A stretch of DNA of 64,000 bases from Actinomadura alba (lineage in GTDB: Bacteria; Actinomycetota; Actinomycetes; Streptosporangiales; Streptosporangiaceae). This document shows, piece after piece, positions 41,768 to 49,643 of the stretch; within the stretch, counting starts at the first letter, position 1; each line of letters begins with the position of its first letter. Under the pieces are notes generated by a model. The model did no database searches. It had not been told where the DNA came from and saw only the letters and a list, made by a program, of their open reading frames with translations. The translations under genes were made by a program, and so were the position numbers. Location of the stretch: contig NZ_JABVEC010000025.1 in assembly GCF_014323705.1 (NCBI RefSeq), positions 43,021 through 107,020 of the forward strand, in the 5' to 3' direction.

Positions 41768-42685
41768 TTACCGGGTGAACAAATCGGTCCGTTGTGCGAC
41801 GAATTCCTCGATCGTCTGTGCCGGTTGCCCGGTGATCAGCTCGACAGTGCGGGTCGAGCGGTCGTACCGGTTCTGACGATGCAGACGGGCCATGGTGGCG
41901 ATGTGCTCTTCGAGATGCGGCTCTAGTCCGGAACGGGAGAGGACCTGCTCGACCCACCTGTCCAACGGGACGTCCACATAGGACACGGGCCTGCCCAGCG
42001 CCCGGGCGTATTCCTCGGCGACGCCGGTCATCTCCTGGGACCGCGGGCCGGTCAGTTCATGGACCCGCCCGACATGCGAACGTGGATCTTCCAAAACCGT
42101 GGCGACGACCCGCGCGACATCATCGGCCGCGACCGGTGAAGTGCGGCCGGTTCCAAAGGGGAGCCGGATTGTTCCGCTGTCCGCGATGGATCGCGCAGCG
42201 AGTGTCGTGAACAACGGGTTGTCCAAGAAGATTGTCGGGCGAATGTGCACAACCGGCAACGCGGACCAGTCGAGTACCTGCTCGGACAGCCAGTGCAACC
42301 GCTGCTGATGTGACTCCTCGGTGCTCACCGCGTCCATCTGTGACACCGTCATCTGCGAGATGGCGACCAGCGCATCGATGGTGCCGACCGCGCGGGCCAC
42401 GGTCGCGACGGTGGCCGCAGCCTCCAAGTAGGACAGTGACACGCTCATACTGAAGAACATCCGACGGGTACCGTCGAGGGCCTGCGCCACGTCGGAGGGC
42501 CGCGTGAGATCACCGACGACCACCTGCGCGCCCAGCGCACGCAGGGCGTCCGCGCGGTCGTCGTCGTGGTGCACCACCGCCCGTACGGCCAGACCACGCT
42601 CGCGCAGCAACTTCACGACGGTACGTCCCACGCCTCCAACGCCCCCACCGGCACCGGTCACGAGGACCGGACCGTCCTCAGCCAC
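41768..42685 (-). CDS. NmrA-like NAD(P)-binding protein
   Basis: Protein of 305 residues. The dinucleotide loop is LVTGAGGGVGGVGRTVV, with an extra GG compared with the usual GGTGxxG. It also has AQVVVGDLTRPSDVAQALDG and VVHIRPTIFLDNPL, which define NmrA/quinone-reductase-like SDRs. GTG start after GGAGGTGA. It stands alone between recurring-motif copies. Substrate unknown; a redox sensor or reductase role is family inference. Confidence 0.86.
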   Translation of the reverse strand: MAEDGPVLVTGAGGGVGGVGRTVVKLLRERGLAVRAVVHHDDDRADALRALGAQVVVGDLTRPSDVAQALDGTRRMFFSMSVSLSYLEAAATVATVARAVGTIDALVAISQMTVSQMDAVSTEESHQQRLHWLSEQVLDWSALPVVHIRPTIFLDNPLFTTLAARSIADSGTIRLPFGTGRTSPVAADDVARVVATVLEDPRSHVGRVHELTGPRSQEMTGVAEEYARALGRPVSYVDVPLDRWVEQVLSRSGLEPHLEEHIATMARLHRQNRYDRSTRTVELITGQPAQTIEEFVAQRTDLFTR

Positions 42686-42746
42686 ACTTCACCTCCCCAC
42701 CCTGACCAGGGTAGACGCCATGCTGCCCGCTGCTTCCCTCGTCATG

Positions 42747-42771
42747 GTCCGCTCATCGCCATGAGCGGACG
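42747..42771 (+). repeat. Recurring motif with perfect 10-bp hairpin
   Basis: GTCCGCTCAT-CGCC-ATGAGCGGAC is a perfect stem (42747-42756 with 42761-42770). It contains a CGCCATGAGCGGACG version of the motif. It lies 55 bp beyond the stop of the minus-strand dppF-like gene, so it may also act as that operon's terminator. Confidence 0.6.
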
Positions 42772-42825
42772 TCCACGGTCTTCACGACCGATGGCTCAGT
42801 GGCCCGAAAGGCGGGATCCGACCCT

Positions 42826-43872
42826 TCAGCGCGACCCGGTGCCGGTGGCGACCTCCAGCGGGAAGTGGCAGGCCGCCTGCTGGGAGGTGTCGCCGGCAAG
42901 CGGCCCTGGCGGCACGTGCTCCGCGCAGTGGTCGCGCGCCTGCCAGCAGCGGGTGCGGAACCGGCACCCGGACGGCGGGTCGAGCGGTGAGGGCACCTCG
43001 CCCTCGAGCAGGATCCGCTGCTCGCGCTCACGTCCCGACACGTCGAGCACGGGTGCGGCCGAGAGCAGCGCCGCGGTGTACGGATGCTTCGGGTGCTCGA
43101 AGATCTCCTCGGTCGGCCCGGTCTCGACGATCTTGCCCAGGTACATCACGGCCACCCTGTCGGCGACGTGCCGGACGACCGACAGGTCGTGCGAGATGAA
43201 CAGGTAAGAGACCCCGAGGTCTCGCTGCAGCTTGTCCAGCAGGTTGAGCACCTGCGCCTGTACGGACAGGTCGAGCGCCGAGACCGGCTCGTCACAGATG
43301 ATCATCTCGGGGTTCAGCGCCAGCGCCCGCGCGATCCCGAGACGCTGCCGCTGCCCACCCGAGAACTCCTGCGGATAGCGGGAGGCGTCGCCCGCCCGCA
43401 GCCCGACCAGGTCGAGCAACTCGCGGACGCGGGCCGGCCGCTTCCCGCGCGGGACCACGTCACCGTGCGTCCGCCACGGCTCGCCGATGATGGCCTCGGC
43501 GGTCATCCGCGGGTTCAGCGACGCGAACGGGTCCTGGAAGACCATCTGCACCCGCCGCCGCCAGGCCAGCAGCTCTTTGCCGGACAGGCCGAACGGGTCC
43601 ACGTCGTCGAAGCGCATCGTGCCCTCGTCCGGCCGCTCCAGCATCAGCAGCACGCGGGCGAGCGTCGACTTCCCGCAGCCGGACTCCCCCACCAGGCCGA
43701 GCGTCTCTGCCCGCCCGAGGGTCAGGTCGACGCCGTCGAGCGCGCGAAGCCGGCTGTGACCGGCCGCGTTCTTCGGCACCCGGAAGGTCTTGCTCAGGTC
43801 GCGGACCTCGAGCATCGGTGGGCCGGTCCGCTCGGCGCCCGCGCCGGGCGCCGTCATGGTCGTCTCAGGCAT
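42826..43872 (-). CDS. Oligopeptide/dipeptide-type ABC transporter ATPase (DppF-like)
   Basis: ATPase of 348 residues. Walker A is GLVGESGCGKST, the signature EFSGGQRQRLGIAR, Walker B MIICDEPVSALD, and the switch His FISHD. The C-terminal oligopeptide-transporter domain has GCRFRTRCWQARDHC, typical of Dpp/Opp ATPases and including Cys residues that may bind an Fe-S cluster. GGAGGAG precedes the ATG at 43872, which lies inside the end of the DppD-like gene. Last gene of the dppABCDF-type operon next to the glucarate cluster. Confidence 0.93.
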   Translation of the reverse strand: MPETTMTAPGAGAERTGPPMLEVRDLSKTFRVPKNAAGHSRLRALDGVDLTLGRAETLGLVGESGCGKSTLARVLLMLERPDEGTMRFDDVDPFGLSGKELLAWRRRVQMVFQDPFASLNPRMTAEAIIGEPWRTHGDVVPRGKRPARVRELLDLVGLRAGDASRYPQEFSGGQRQRLGIARALALNPEMIICDEPVSALDLSVQAQVLNLLDKLQRDLGVSYLFISHDLSVVRHVADRVAVMYLGKIVETGPTEEIFEHPKHPYTAALLSAAPVLDVSGREREQRILLEGEVPSPLDPPSGCRFRTRCWQARDHCAEHVPPGPLAGDTSQQAACHFPLEVATGTGSR

Positions 43873-44866
43873 GGGCCAGCTCCTCCGAGAAGTGACATGC
43901 GGCACTGTGGTCCGAGCCCGCCTCGGCGTCCACCACGGTCAGCCGCGGGCGCTCGGTCCGGCAGCGGTCGCGCACCATCGGGCAGCGGTCCTGGTACACG
44001 CAGCCGCCGGGAATGGAGTGCAGGTCCGGCGGGCTGCCCTTGATCGACTGGAGGCCGGTGCCACGACCGACCCGCTCTGGCATCGACTCGAGGAGCCCCT
44101 TGGTGTACGGATGCCGAGGCTCGGCGAAGACCTCTTTCACCGGGCCCGCCTCGACGACGCGACCGGCGTACATCACCACCACGTGGTCGGCCTGCTCGGC
44201 GACGACAGCGAGATCGTGGGTGATGAGCACGACCGCCATGTCACGTTCGGCACGCAGTTCGCGCAGAAGCTCCATGATCTGGGACTGGATCGTGACATCG
44301 AGCGCCGTGGTCGGCTCGTCGGCGAGCAGGACGCTCGGGTCCAGCGCCACCGCCATGGCGATCAGCAGCCGCTGCCGCATGCCGCCGGAGAACTGGTGCG
44401 GATACGCCGACATCCGGGCCCCGGCGTCGGGAATGCCGACGCGTTCCATCAGCTCCATGGCCCGTTTGCGGGCCGCACGGCGGGACAGCCCGCGATGGAT
44501 GCGGAAGGGCTCGGCCAGCTGTGCGCCGACGGTCTGCACTGGATTGAGAGCGGTGAGCGCGTCCTGGAAGACGATCGATATCCCGGGGCCGGCGAGCCGC
44601 CGCCGGGCGGCGCGGTCCAGGGTCAGCAGGTCCGTGCCGTCGAGCCGGACGGCGCCATCGGAGACGTGGGCCACCGGGTCGAGCAGCCCGACGATCGCCT
44701 GCGCGGTCATGCTCTTGCCACAGCCGGACTCGCCGAGCAGGGCGAGGGTCTGGCCGGACCGTACGGAGAAGCCGACCCCGTCCACGGCGCGAGCGGTACC
44801 GGCCGGCGTGCGAATGTCCACGGACAGACCTTCGACGTCGAGCGCGACGGTAGAGGTGGAGCTCAC
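43865..44866 (-). CDS. Oligopeptide/dipeptide-type ABC transporter ATPase (DppD-like)
   Basis: ATPase of 333 residues. Walker A is LLGESGCGKSMTAQ, the signature FSGGMRQRLLIAMA, Walker B VLLADEPTTALDV, and the switch His LITHD. The C-terminal Cys segment is GCVYQDRCPMVRDRC. GTG at 44866 overlaps the DppC-like stop in a GTGA arrangement, with GGAGG at proper spacing. Pairs with DppF-like to power uptake. Confidence 0.93.
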   Translation of the reverse strand: MSSTSTVALDVEGLSVDIRTPAGTARAVDGVGFSVRSGQTLALLGESGCGKSMTAQAIVGLLDPVAHVSDGAVRLDGTDLLTLDRAARRRLAGPGISIVFQDALTALNPVQTVGAQLAEPFRIHRGLSRRAARKRAMELMERVGIPDAGARMSAYPHQFSGGMRQRLLIAMAVALDPSVLLADEPTTALDVTIQSQIMELLRELRAERDMAVVLITHDLAVVAEQADHVVVMYAGRVVEAGPVKEVFAEPRHPYTKGLLESMPERVGRGTGLQSIKGSPPDLHSIPGGCVYQDRCPMVRDRCRTERPRLTVVDAEAGSDHSAACHFSEELAHA

Positions 44867-45876
44867 TGGTGCACCTCCTGGAGGGCGGACCGGGTGCCGC
44901 GGCGTCCGCGCGGGAGCGCCAGCCGCCATCGCTGGGCGGGATCGGTGGCCAGCCGGAACCAGGCGGCGAGGACGGTGGCCGAGACCGTGGTGATGACGAT
45001 GGCCAGGCCGGGGAAGACAGCGGTCCACCAGGCCGACTGCAGGTACTGCCGACCCTGGGCGACCATCAGCCCCCAGCTCACATCGGGGGCCTGGATGCCG
45101 ATGCCGAGGAAGCTCAGGGAGGACTCCGAGAGCATCACGAAACAGAAGTCGAGCGTCGCGACGGTGAGCAGCGTCGGCGCGACCACCGGCGTGACATGCC
45201 GGACGATGATGGCGCCGCTCTTGGTACCGAAGGTGCGTGCCGCGTCGACGAAGAGCCGGCTGCGCAGCTCCGCCGACTCTGCCCTCGCGGTCCGCAGGTA
45301 GACGGGGATGCGCGCGATCGACAGGATCAGCACGATGTTGGCGACCCGCGGGGAGAAGATGTAGAGCACGACGACGGCGAGCAGCAGCGAGGGGAAGCTG
45401 AGGATGATGTCGGCGATCCGCATCGAGACGTTCTCGCGCCAGCCCCGGTGGTAGCCCGCCCACATCCCCCAGGCTCCGCCGACGACCAGTGAGATGAGCA
45501 CCGCCGGGATCGCCACCGAGAGGGTGGTGCCGCCGGCGACGATCAGGCGGGCGAGCACGCTGCGGCCCAGCGCGTCGCTGCCGAGCACGAACTGCCAGCC
45601 GTTCTCGAAGTGCAGTGGCGGGGTGTTGACCGCCCGCAGGTTCTGCTCGGTGTCCATGTCACCGATCAGCACCCGGCCGAGTGTCGAGGCCAGGAACACC
45701 CCCAGCAGCACCAGGGCGGCGACGGTCGCGGCCGGGTCCCGCAGGAGCAACCGCCACCACCGGGCCCGGTGTACAGAGCGCGGCTCCCCCGCGGGCGCCG
45801 GGTCGCCCTGGCCGGTGACATGGTCGTCGACGGTCACGGTCATGGGTGCTCCGTTCGTCATTCCGGGTTTCCTCAT
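44863..45876 (-). CDS. ABC transporter permease (DppC-like)
   Basis: Inner-membrane permease of about 337 residues. The N-terminal OppC-type segment LLLRDPAATVAALVLLGVFL is followed by the periplasmic loop HFENGWQFVLGSDALGRSVL, which is diagnostic of DppC/OppC. The EAA-like cytoplasmic loop is DAARTFGTKSGAIIVRHVTP. About six helices. ATG at 45876 overlaps the DppB-like stop (ATGA); a second ATG at 45861 with AGGAA is also possible. Confidence 0.9.
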   Translation of the reverse strand: MRKPGMTNGAPMTVTVDDHVTGQGDPAPAGEPRSVHRARWWRLLLRDPAATVAALVLLGVFLASTLGRVLIGDMDTEQNLRAVNTPPLHFENGWQFVLGSDALGRSVLARLIVAGGTTLSVAIPAVLISLVVGGAWGMWAGYHRGWRENVSMRIADIILSFPSLLLAVVVLYIFSPRVANIVLILSIARIPVYLRTARAESAELRSRLFVDAARTFGTKSGAIIVRHVTPVVAPTLLTVATLDFCFVMLSESSLSFLGIGIQAPDVSWGLMVAQGRQYLQSAWWTAVFPGLAIVITTVSATVLAAWFRLATDPAQRWRLALPRGRRGTRSALQEVHQ

Positions 45877-46802
45877 GCCGGGACCACCTGTCGTACGCGC
45901 GCGTCGAGCAGTGCGTGACAGAGGTCGATGAGGATGTTGAGGGCGAAGATCGTCACTGCCGTCACCAGGACCGCCGCCTGCAGCACCGCGAAGTCGCGTT
46001 GCAGGATCGAGTCGATCATCAGTTTCCCGATGCCCGGCCAACCGAAGATGGTCTCGACCACGACGGCACCGTTGACCAGGCCGACGGTGAGGTCGCCGGC
46101 CACCGTGAGCACGGGGGGCGCGGCGTTGCGCAGCGCGTGCCCGAAGACCACCCGCGGCTCACTGGCGCCCTTGCTGCGCGCGACCTTGACGTAGGGCGCG
46201 GACAGCGCGGTGACCATCGATCCGCGCACGACCTGGACCAGCACACCGAACGGCCTGATCAGCAGGGTGATGACCGGCAGCACCCAGACCTCCGGGCCAC
46301 CGACGACACCCGAGGTGGGCAGCCAGCCCAGCGTCACCGCGAAGATGAGCACACCCATGATCGCGAACCAGAAGTCCGGCATGCTGCCCGCGGTCATCGA
46401 CAACAGGCTGGCAATCCTGTCTGCGACGGAGTTCGGCCGGTACGCCGCCCAGCTGCCGATCACGATGGCGCCGACGATGGCGAGCAGCATCGTCGTTCCG
46501 GCGAGCTGCAGTGTCGCGGGGAACGCCCGCAACGCCATGCCCGCCGCGGACTGGCCGGTCCGCAGCGACTCACCGAAGTCGAAGGTGAACACGTTGCCGA
46601 GGTAGTCGAGGAGCTGGGAGAGCACGGGCCTGTCGAAGCCGTTGCGGGCGAGGAACTCCGTCCGCATCTCGGGCGTCGCGCTCAGCGGCAGGTAGAGCTT
46701 GGCCGGATCACCGGTGAGCCGGGCGAGGCAGAACACGCCTAGGACCACGACGACCAGCGGGATCGCGCTGGAGACGATGCGTCGGCGCACGAAGGTCGGC
46801 AT
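45873..46802 (-). CDS. ABC transporter permease (DppB-like)
   Basis: Permease of 309 residues with the DppB/OppB layout: a leader helix SSAIPLVVVVLGVFCLARLT, a periplasmic loop with LYLPLSATPEMRTEFLARNG, then five helices. The EAA loop is YVKVARSKGASEPRVVFGHA. The segment VVVETIFGWPGIGKLMIDSI is a DppB hallmark. Part of the operon with dppA-, dppC-, dppD- and dppF-like genes. Confidence 0.93.
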   Translation of the reverse strand: MPTFVRRRIVSSAIPLVVVVLGVFCLARLTGDPAKLYLPLSATPEMRTEFLARNGFDRPVLSQLLDYLGNVFTFDFGESLRTGQSAAGMALRAFPATLQLAGTTMLLAIVGAIVIGSWAAYRPNSVADRIASLLSMTAGSMPDFWFAIMGVLIFAVTLGWLPTSGVVGGPEVWVLPVITLLIRPFGVLVQVVRGSMVTALSAPYVKVARSKGASEPRVVFGHALRNAAPPVLTVAGDLTVGLVNGAVVVETIFGWPGIGKLMIDSILQRDFAVLQAAVLVTAVTIFALNILIDLCHALLDARVRQVVPA

Positions 46803-46811
46803 TCTGTCACC

Positions 46812-48380
46812 TCACTTGGCCGGTCGGACGTCGGCGAGCCGGAGCTCGTCACCGGTCGCCGGGTTCGGCTGGTATCGGATGTTCGGCGACATGCCGAGCA
46901 GCCCTCGCATGTGCGCGAGGTGCGCGTACTCCACGACGTGGTCGTTCTCGTAGCGGAGCACGCCGGCGAATGCCTGCTGGCGCTTCGCCCCGGTCATCTG
47001 GCCCGCCTTGTCGATCATGTCGTCGAGCTCCGGTGCGCCGAACCAGCTCTGCGGACCGTCGCTGGCGATGTACTGGCTGGTGGTGAAGGCGGCGTCACCT
47101 GCCTGGTTGCCGTGCTGGATCAGCAGCAGCACCGGGCCGGCGCCCTTGACGAAGGGACGCAGCTGGTACTCCAGCTGCGCGGCGGTGTCGAGCATCTTGA
47201 TCTTCACGTTGAGCCCGACCTCGCTGAGGGCGTTCTGCATCGCCTCGACGATCTCGGCCACCCTGGGGAACTGCTCGTTGCGGCCGATGAGCGTGATCTG
47301 CTGGTCCACGGGAACCCCGTCGGCCCGCGCCTGCGCGATGAGCGTCTTCGCCTTGGCCGGATCGTACGGCCACGGCCTGATCGCCGGATCGTGGCCGACG
47401 ACGCCGGGCGGCACCAGCTGACCGGCCGGCTGGCCGAGGTTGAGCAGGAGCGACTGCACGATGCCCTGCTTGTCGAGGGCGTAGTTGACCGCCTGCCGGA
47501 CCCGGATGTCGTTGAGCGGGGGCTCCGTGCCGTCCATCCGCAGCGCGGTGGTCTCGTTATTGGCGTACGGCACCGCCAGGTCGCCCGCGCCGTCCTCGGG
47601 GCCGAGCCCGGTGGCGAGATCGGCCTCACCGCTGGTGATCATCGCGGCGCGGATGGTGCTCTCGGCCCGCCAGGAGTAACGCACGGCGGGGTAGGACGGT
47701 TTGGCGCCCCAGTAGTCGTCGTTGCGGTCCAGCTGCAGGCTGATGCCGGGATCCCATTTGGCGATGCGGTACGGCCCGGTGCCGATCGGCTCGCGCACCT
47801 TGGCCTGAGTGTTCGTGCCGGTCGGCACGATCTCGAGAAAGGAGAGCCGCAGCGGCAGGATGGGGTCGGGCTCGGTGGTGGTGACGGTGAGCGTGGACTT
47901 GTCGGGCACGTCGACGCTCAGCTTGCTGTCGGCGAACACGTACCCGTCGACGTTGCAGCCGAGCTTCGAGCCGACCGCGCGTTCGATCGTGAAGGCGACG
48001 TCGTCGGCGTCGAACGCCGTGCCATCCTGGAACCGCACGCCCTCGCGCATCTTGAAGGTCCAGGTGGTGGGCCCGCCGGCCTTCCACTCGGTCGCGAGCA
48101 GCGGTTTCAGCGCTCCGGATGTCGGGTCGCGTTCGATCAGCGGCTCGGTGACGTTCGACCGTACGACGACGCCGGTCGAGGTCAGCGAGGACTCGCAGGG
48201 TTCCAGCGTGGGCGGCTCCTGCGGCAGCACGATCCGCAGCGCGCCCTTGGCGCCACCGGTCAGTGAGTCACTGTTGGCCACCGTGCATCCGCCGGAGGCC
48301 ACCAGGCCGGCGAGCGTCACGAGGCAGACGATGCCGCTGCGCGGCGAGGGCCGCGCGGTTCGGCAATGGGAAGTGCGCAT
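46812..48380 (-). CDS. Extracellular solute-binding lipoprotein, family 5 (DppA/OppA-like)
   Basis: Substrate-binding protein of 522 residues. An N-terminal lipoprotein signal ends at SGGC (Cys about residue 32). The family-5 signatures are LIERDPTSGALKPLLATEWK, VRFQDGTAFDADDVAFTIER and RQAVNYALDKQGIVQSLLLN. First gene of the transporter operon, separated by 196 bp from the upstream LysR gene and preceded by an inverted repeat. The neighbouring genes are all for glucarate breakdown, so the ligand may be a sugar acid or a glycoside of one rather than a peptide; this is unproven. Confidence 0.92.
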   Translation of the reverse strand: MRTSHCRTARPSPRSGIVCLVTLAGLVASGGCTVANSDSLTGGAKGALRIVLPQEPPTLEPCESSLTSTGVVVRSNVTEPLIERDPTSGALKPLLATEWKAGGPTTWTFKMREGVRFQDGTAFDADDVAFTIERAVGSKLGCNVDGYVFADSKLSVDVPDKSTLTVTTTEPDPILPLRLSFLEIVPTGTNTQAKVREPIGTGPYRIAKWDPGISLQLDRNDDYWGAKPSYPAVRYSWRAESTIRAAMITSGEADLATGLGPEDGAGDLAVPYANNETTALRMDGTEPPLNDIRVRQAVNYALDKQGIVQSLLLNLGQPAGQLVPPGVVGHDPAIRPWPYDPAKAKTLIAQARADGVPVDQQITLIGRNEQFPRVAEIVEAMQNALSEVGLNVKIKMLDTAAQLEYQLRPFVKGAGPVLLLIQHGNQAGDAAFTTSQYIASDGPQSWFGAPELDDMIDKAGQMTGAKRQQAFAGVLRYENDHVVEYAHLAHMRGLLGMSPNIRYQPNPATGDELRLADVRPAK

Positions 48381-48476
48381 GATCTCTCCGGGGCAGGGCT
48401 TGTCGAGAGCGCAAGTGATGGACGCGGCTGCGGGGGGTGGGCGCGGCCGGAGAAGAGCACCTTCCTGCGGACGGGT

Positions 48477-48513
48477 CGTCTACGAAGATGGAACTCGTCT
48501 CTATGCGTAGACG
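48477..48513. promoter_or_regulatory. CGTCTACG...CGTAGACG dyad before the transporter operon
   Basis: Perfect 8-bp arms separated by 21 bp, about 97-133 bp before the solute-binding protein start. The dyad at 5526-5556 shares CTAC, AGACG and GTAGAC at the same internal spacing (read on the minus strand). Probable operator; regulator not established, with IclR (4686) or LysR (48577) as candidates. Confidence 0.55.
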
Positions 48514-48576
48514 GACCTTAAGTGGCCGGTCTGCCGCCGTCAAGCATCGAGATCAGGTCGCCGCGGCCGCCGGCCG

Positions 48577-49512
48577 TCAGTGACCGACCAGCCGGAACAG
48601 GGCGTGCAGGGCCGGGTCCTCGTTCGCGGTGCGCCAGACGCAATGCGCCTCGACGATGTCGGGCGGCAGGTCGGTGACATCGAGGAACGCCAGGTTGGCG
48701 AGCCGCAGGGCCGAGGCCGACCGGGGCACCAGTGCGACGCCGAGCCCAGCGTCCACGAGCGCCAGCAGGCTGTGCACCTGTCCGATCTGCTGCACGTAAC
48801 GCGGCACCACGCCCGCATCGCGGAAGACCGTGATGACCAGCTCGTGAAAGTACCGCGCCTCCACCGTGGAGTACGTCACGACGTCGTGCTCGGCGATGTC
48901 GGCGAGCCGGGGCGTACGGCCGAGTCCTGCCAGAGGGTGGTCGCGCGGCGCGGCGAGGACCAGCGACTCGGTGTGCACCAGCCGCGCGCTCAACACGTCC
49001 GAGCGGGGCACGCCGCGGGCCAGGCCGACGTCGATCTCCCCCGCCAACAATGCGTCGAGCTGCTCTCGGGTCACCATCTCGGTCAGCACCAGGTCGACGC
49101 CCGGCAGATGCTCGGCGGCGGCGGAGATCCACTGGCCGAGCACGGTCAGCGCCGACACGGCGGTGAAGCCGATCCGCACCGAGCCCATCGTGCCTTGCGC
49201 GCTGCGGCGGGCCACCAGCGGAGCCGACTCCGCGAGCCTGAGCAGACGCCGCGCCTCGGCGAGGAAGGCCCGGCCGGCGGGCGTCAGGGTGACGCCGTGC
49301 GAGGTCCGTTCGAACAGCGTGACGCCTACCGCGCGCTCGAGCTTCTGCACCTGCCGGCTGAGCGGAGGCTGGGTCATCCGCAGCCGGTCTGCCGCTCGCC
49401 CGAAGTGCCGCTCCTCGGCGACGGCGACGAAGCCGCGGAGCTGATCGAGCGTGTACGCGATACCCCTCCCGCCCTCTTCCGGTGGCGTACGGCCACCGTC
49501 ACTACTCACCAT
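48577..49512 (-). CDS. LysR-family transcriptional regulator
   Basis: Regulator of 311 residues. The N-terminal winged helix is LDQLRGFVAVAEERHFGRAA then LRMTQPPLSRQVQKLERAVG. The effector-binding domain follows (VRIGFTAVSALTVLGQW, later GLGVALVPRSASAL), resembling BenM/CatR-type sensors. It is divergent from the kdgD-gudD operon and upstream of the transporter operon, so it is the natural candidate to control both in response to glucarate or a pathway intermediate. The start is not secured by a ribosome-binding site. Confidence 0.92.
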   Translation of the reverse strand: MVSSDGGRTPPEEGGRGIAYTLDQLRGFVAVAEERHFGRAADRLRMTQPPLSRQVQKLERAVGVTLFERTSHGVTLTPAGRAFLAEARRLLRLAESAPLVARRSAQGTMGSVRIGFTAVSALTVLGQWISAAAEHLPGVDLVLTEMVTREQLDALLAGEIDVGLARGVPRSDVLSARLVHTESLVLAAPRDHPLAGLGRTPRLADIAEHDVVTYSTVEARYFHELVITVFRDAGVVPRYVQQIGQVHSLLALVDAGLGVALVPRSASALRLANLAFLDVTDLPPDIVEAHCVWRTANEDPALHALFRLVGH

Positions 49513-49546
49513 GCAGGGAAGGTATCACCACATGCCACTTTCGTCT

Positions 49547-49564
49547 TGGACAGGCATAAGTCCA
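49547..49564. promoter_or_regulatory. TGGAC-N8-GTCCA dyad in the LysR/kdgD divergent promoter
   Basis: 5-bp arms around 8 bases, in the 131-bp spacer between the lysR and kdgD starts, 80-97 bp before kdgD. A wider ATGCC...GGCAT symmetry overlaps it. Candidate LysR site. Confidence 0.4.
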
Positions 49565-49643
49565 GCACCTAGCCTGACAGCCAGCCGTTATCGAGAACCG
49601 CCGACCTCTCCATGAGCCCTTCGACCCCCTGGAGCCAGAGCAG

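Noticed and set aside
16293..42771. CRISPR array interpretation of the recurring motif
   Set aside because: Spacing is irregular (hundreds to thousands of bases), copies vary, and no cas genes are present.
22047..42771. Classical integron attC interpretation
   Set aside because: No GTTRRRY/RYYYAAC core and no intI gene in the window; only the gene-site-gene layout is similar.
42826..48380. Calling the ABC system a nickel or glutathione transporter
   Set aside because: Nothing in the binding protein or neighbours supports a specific ligand, so only the Dpp/Opp type is claimed.
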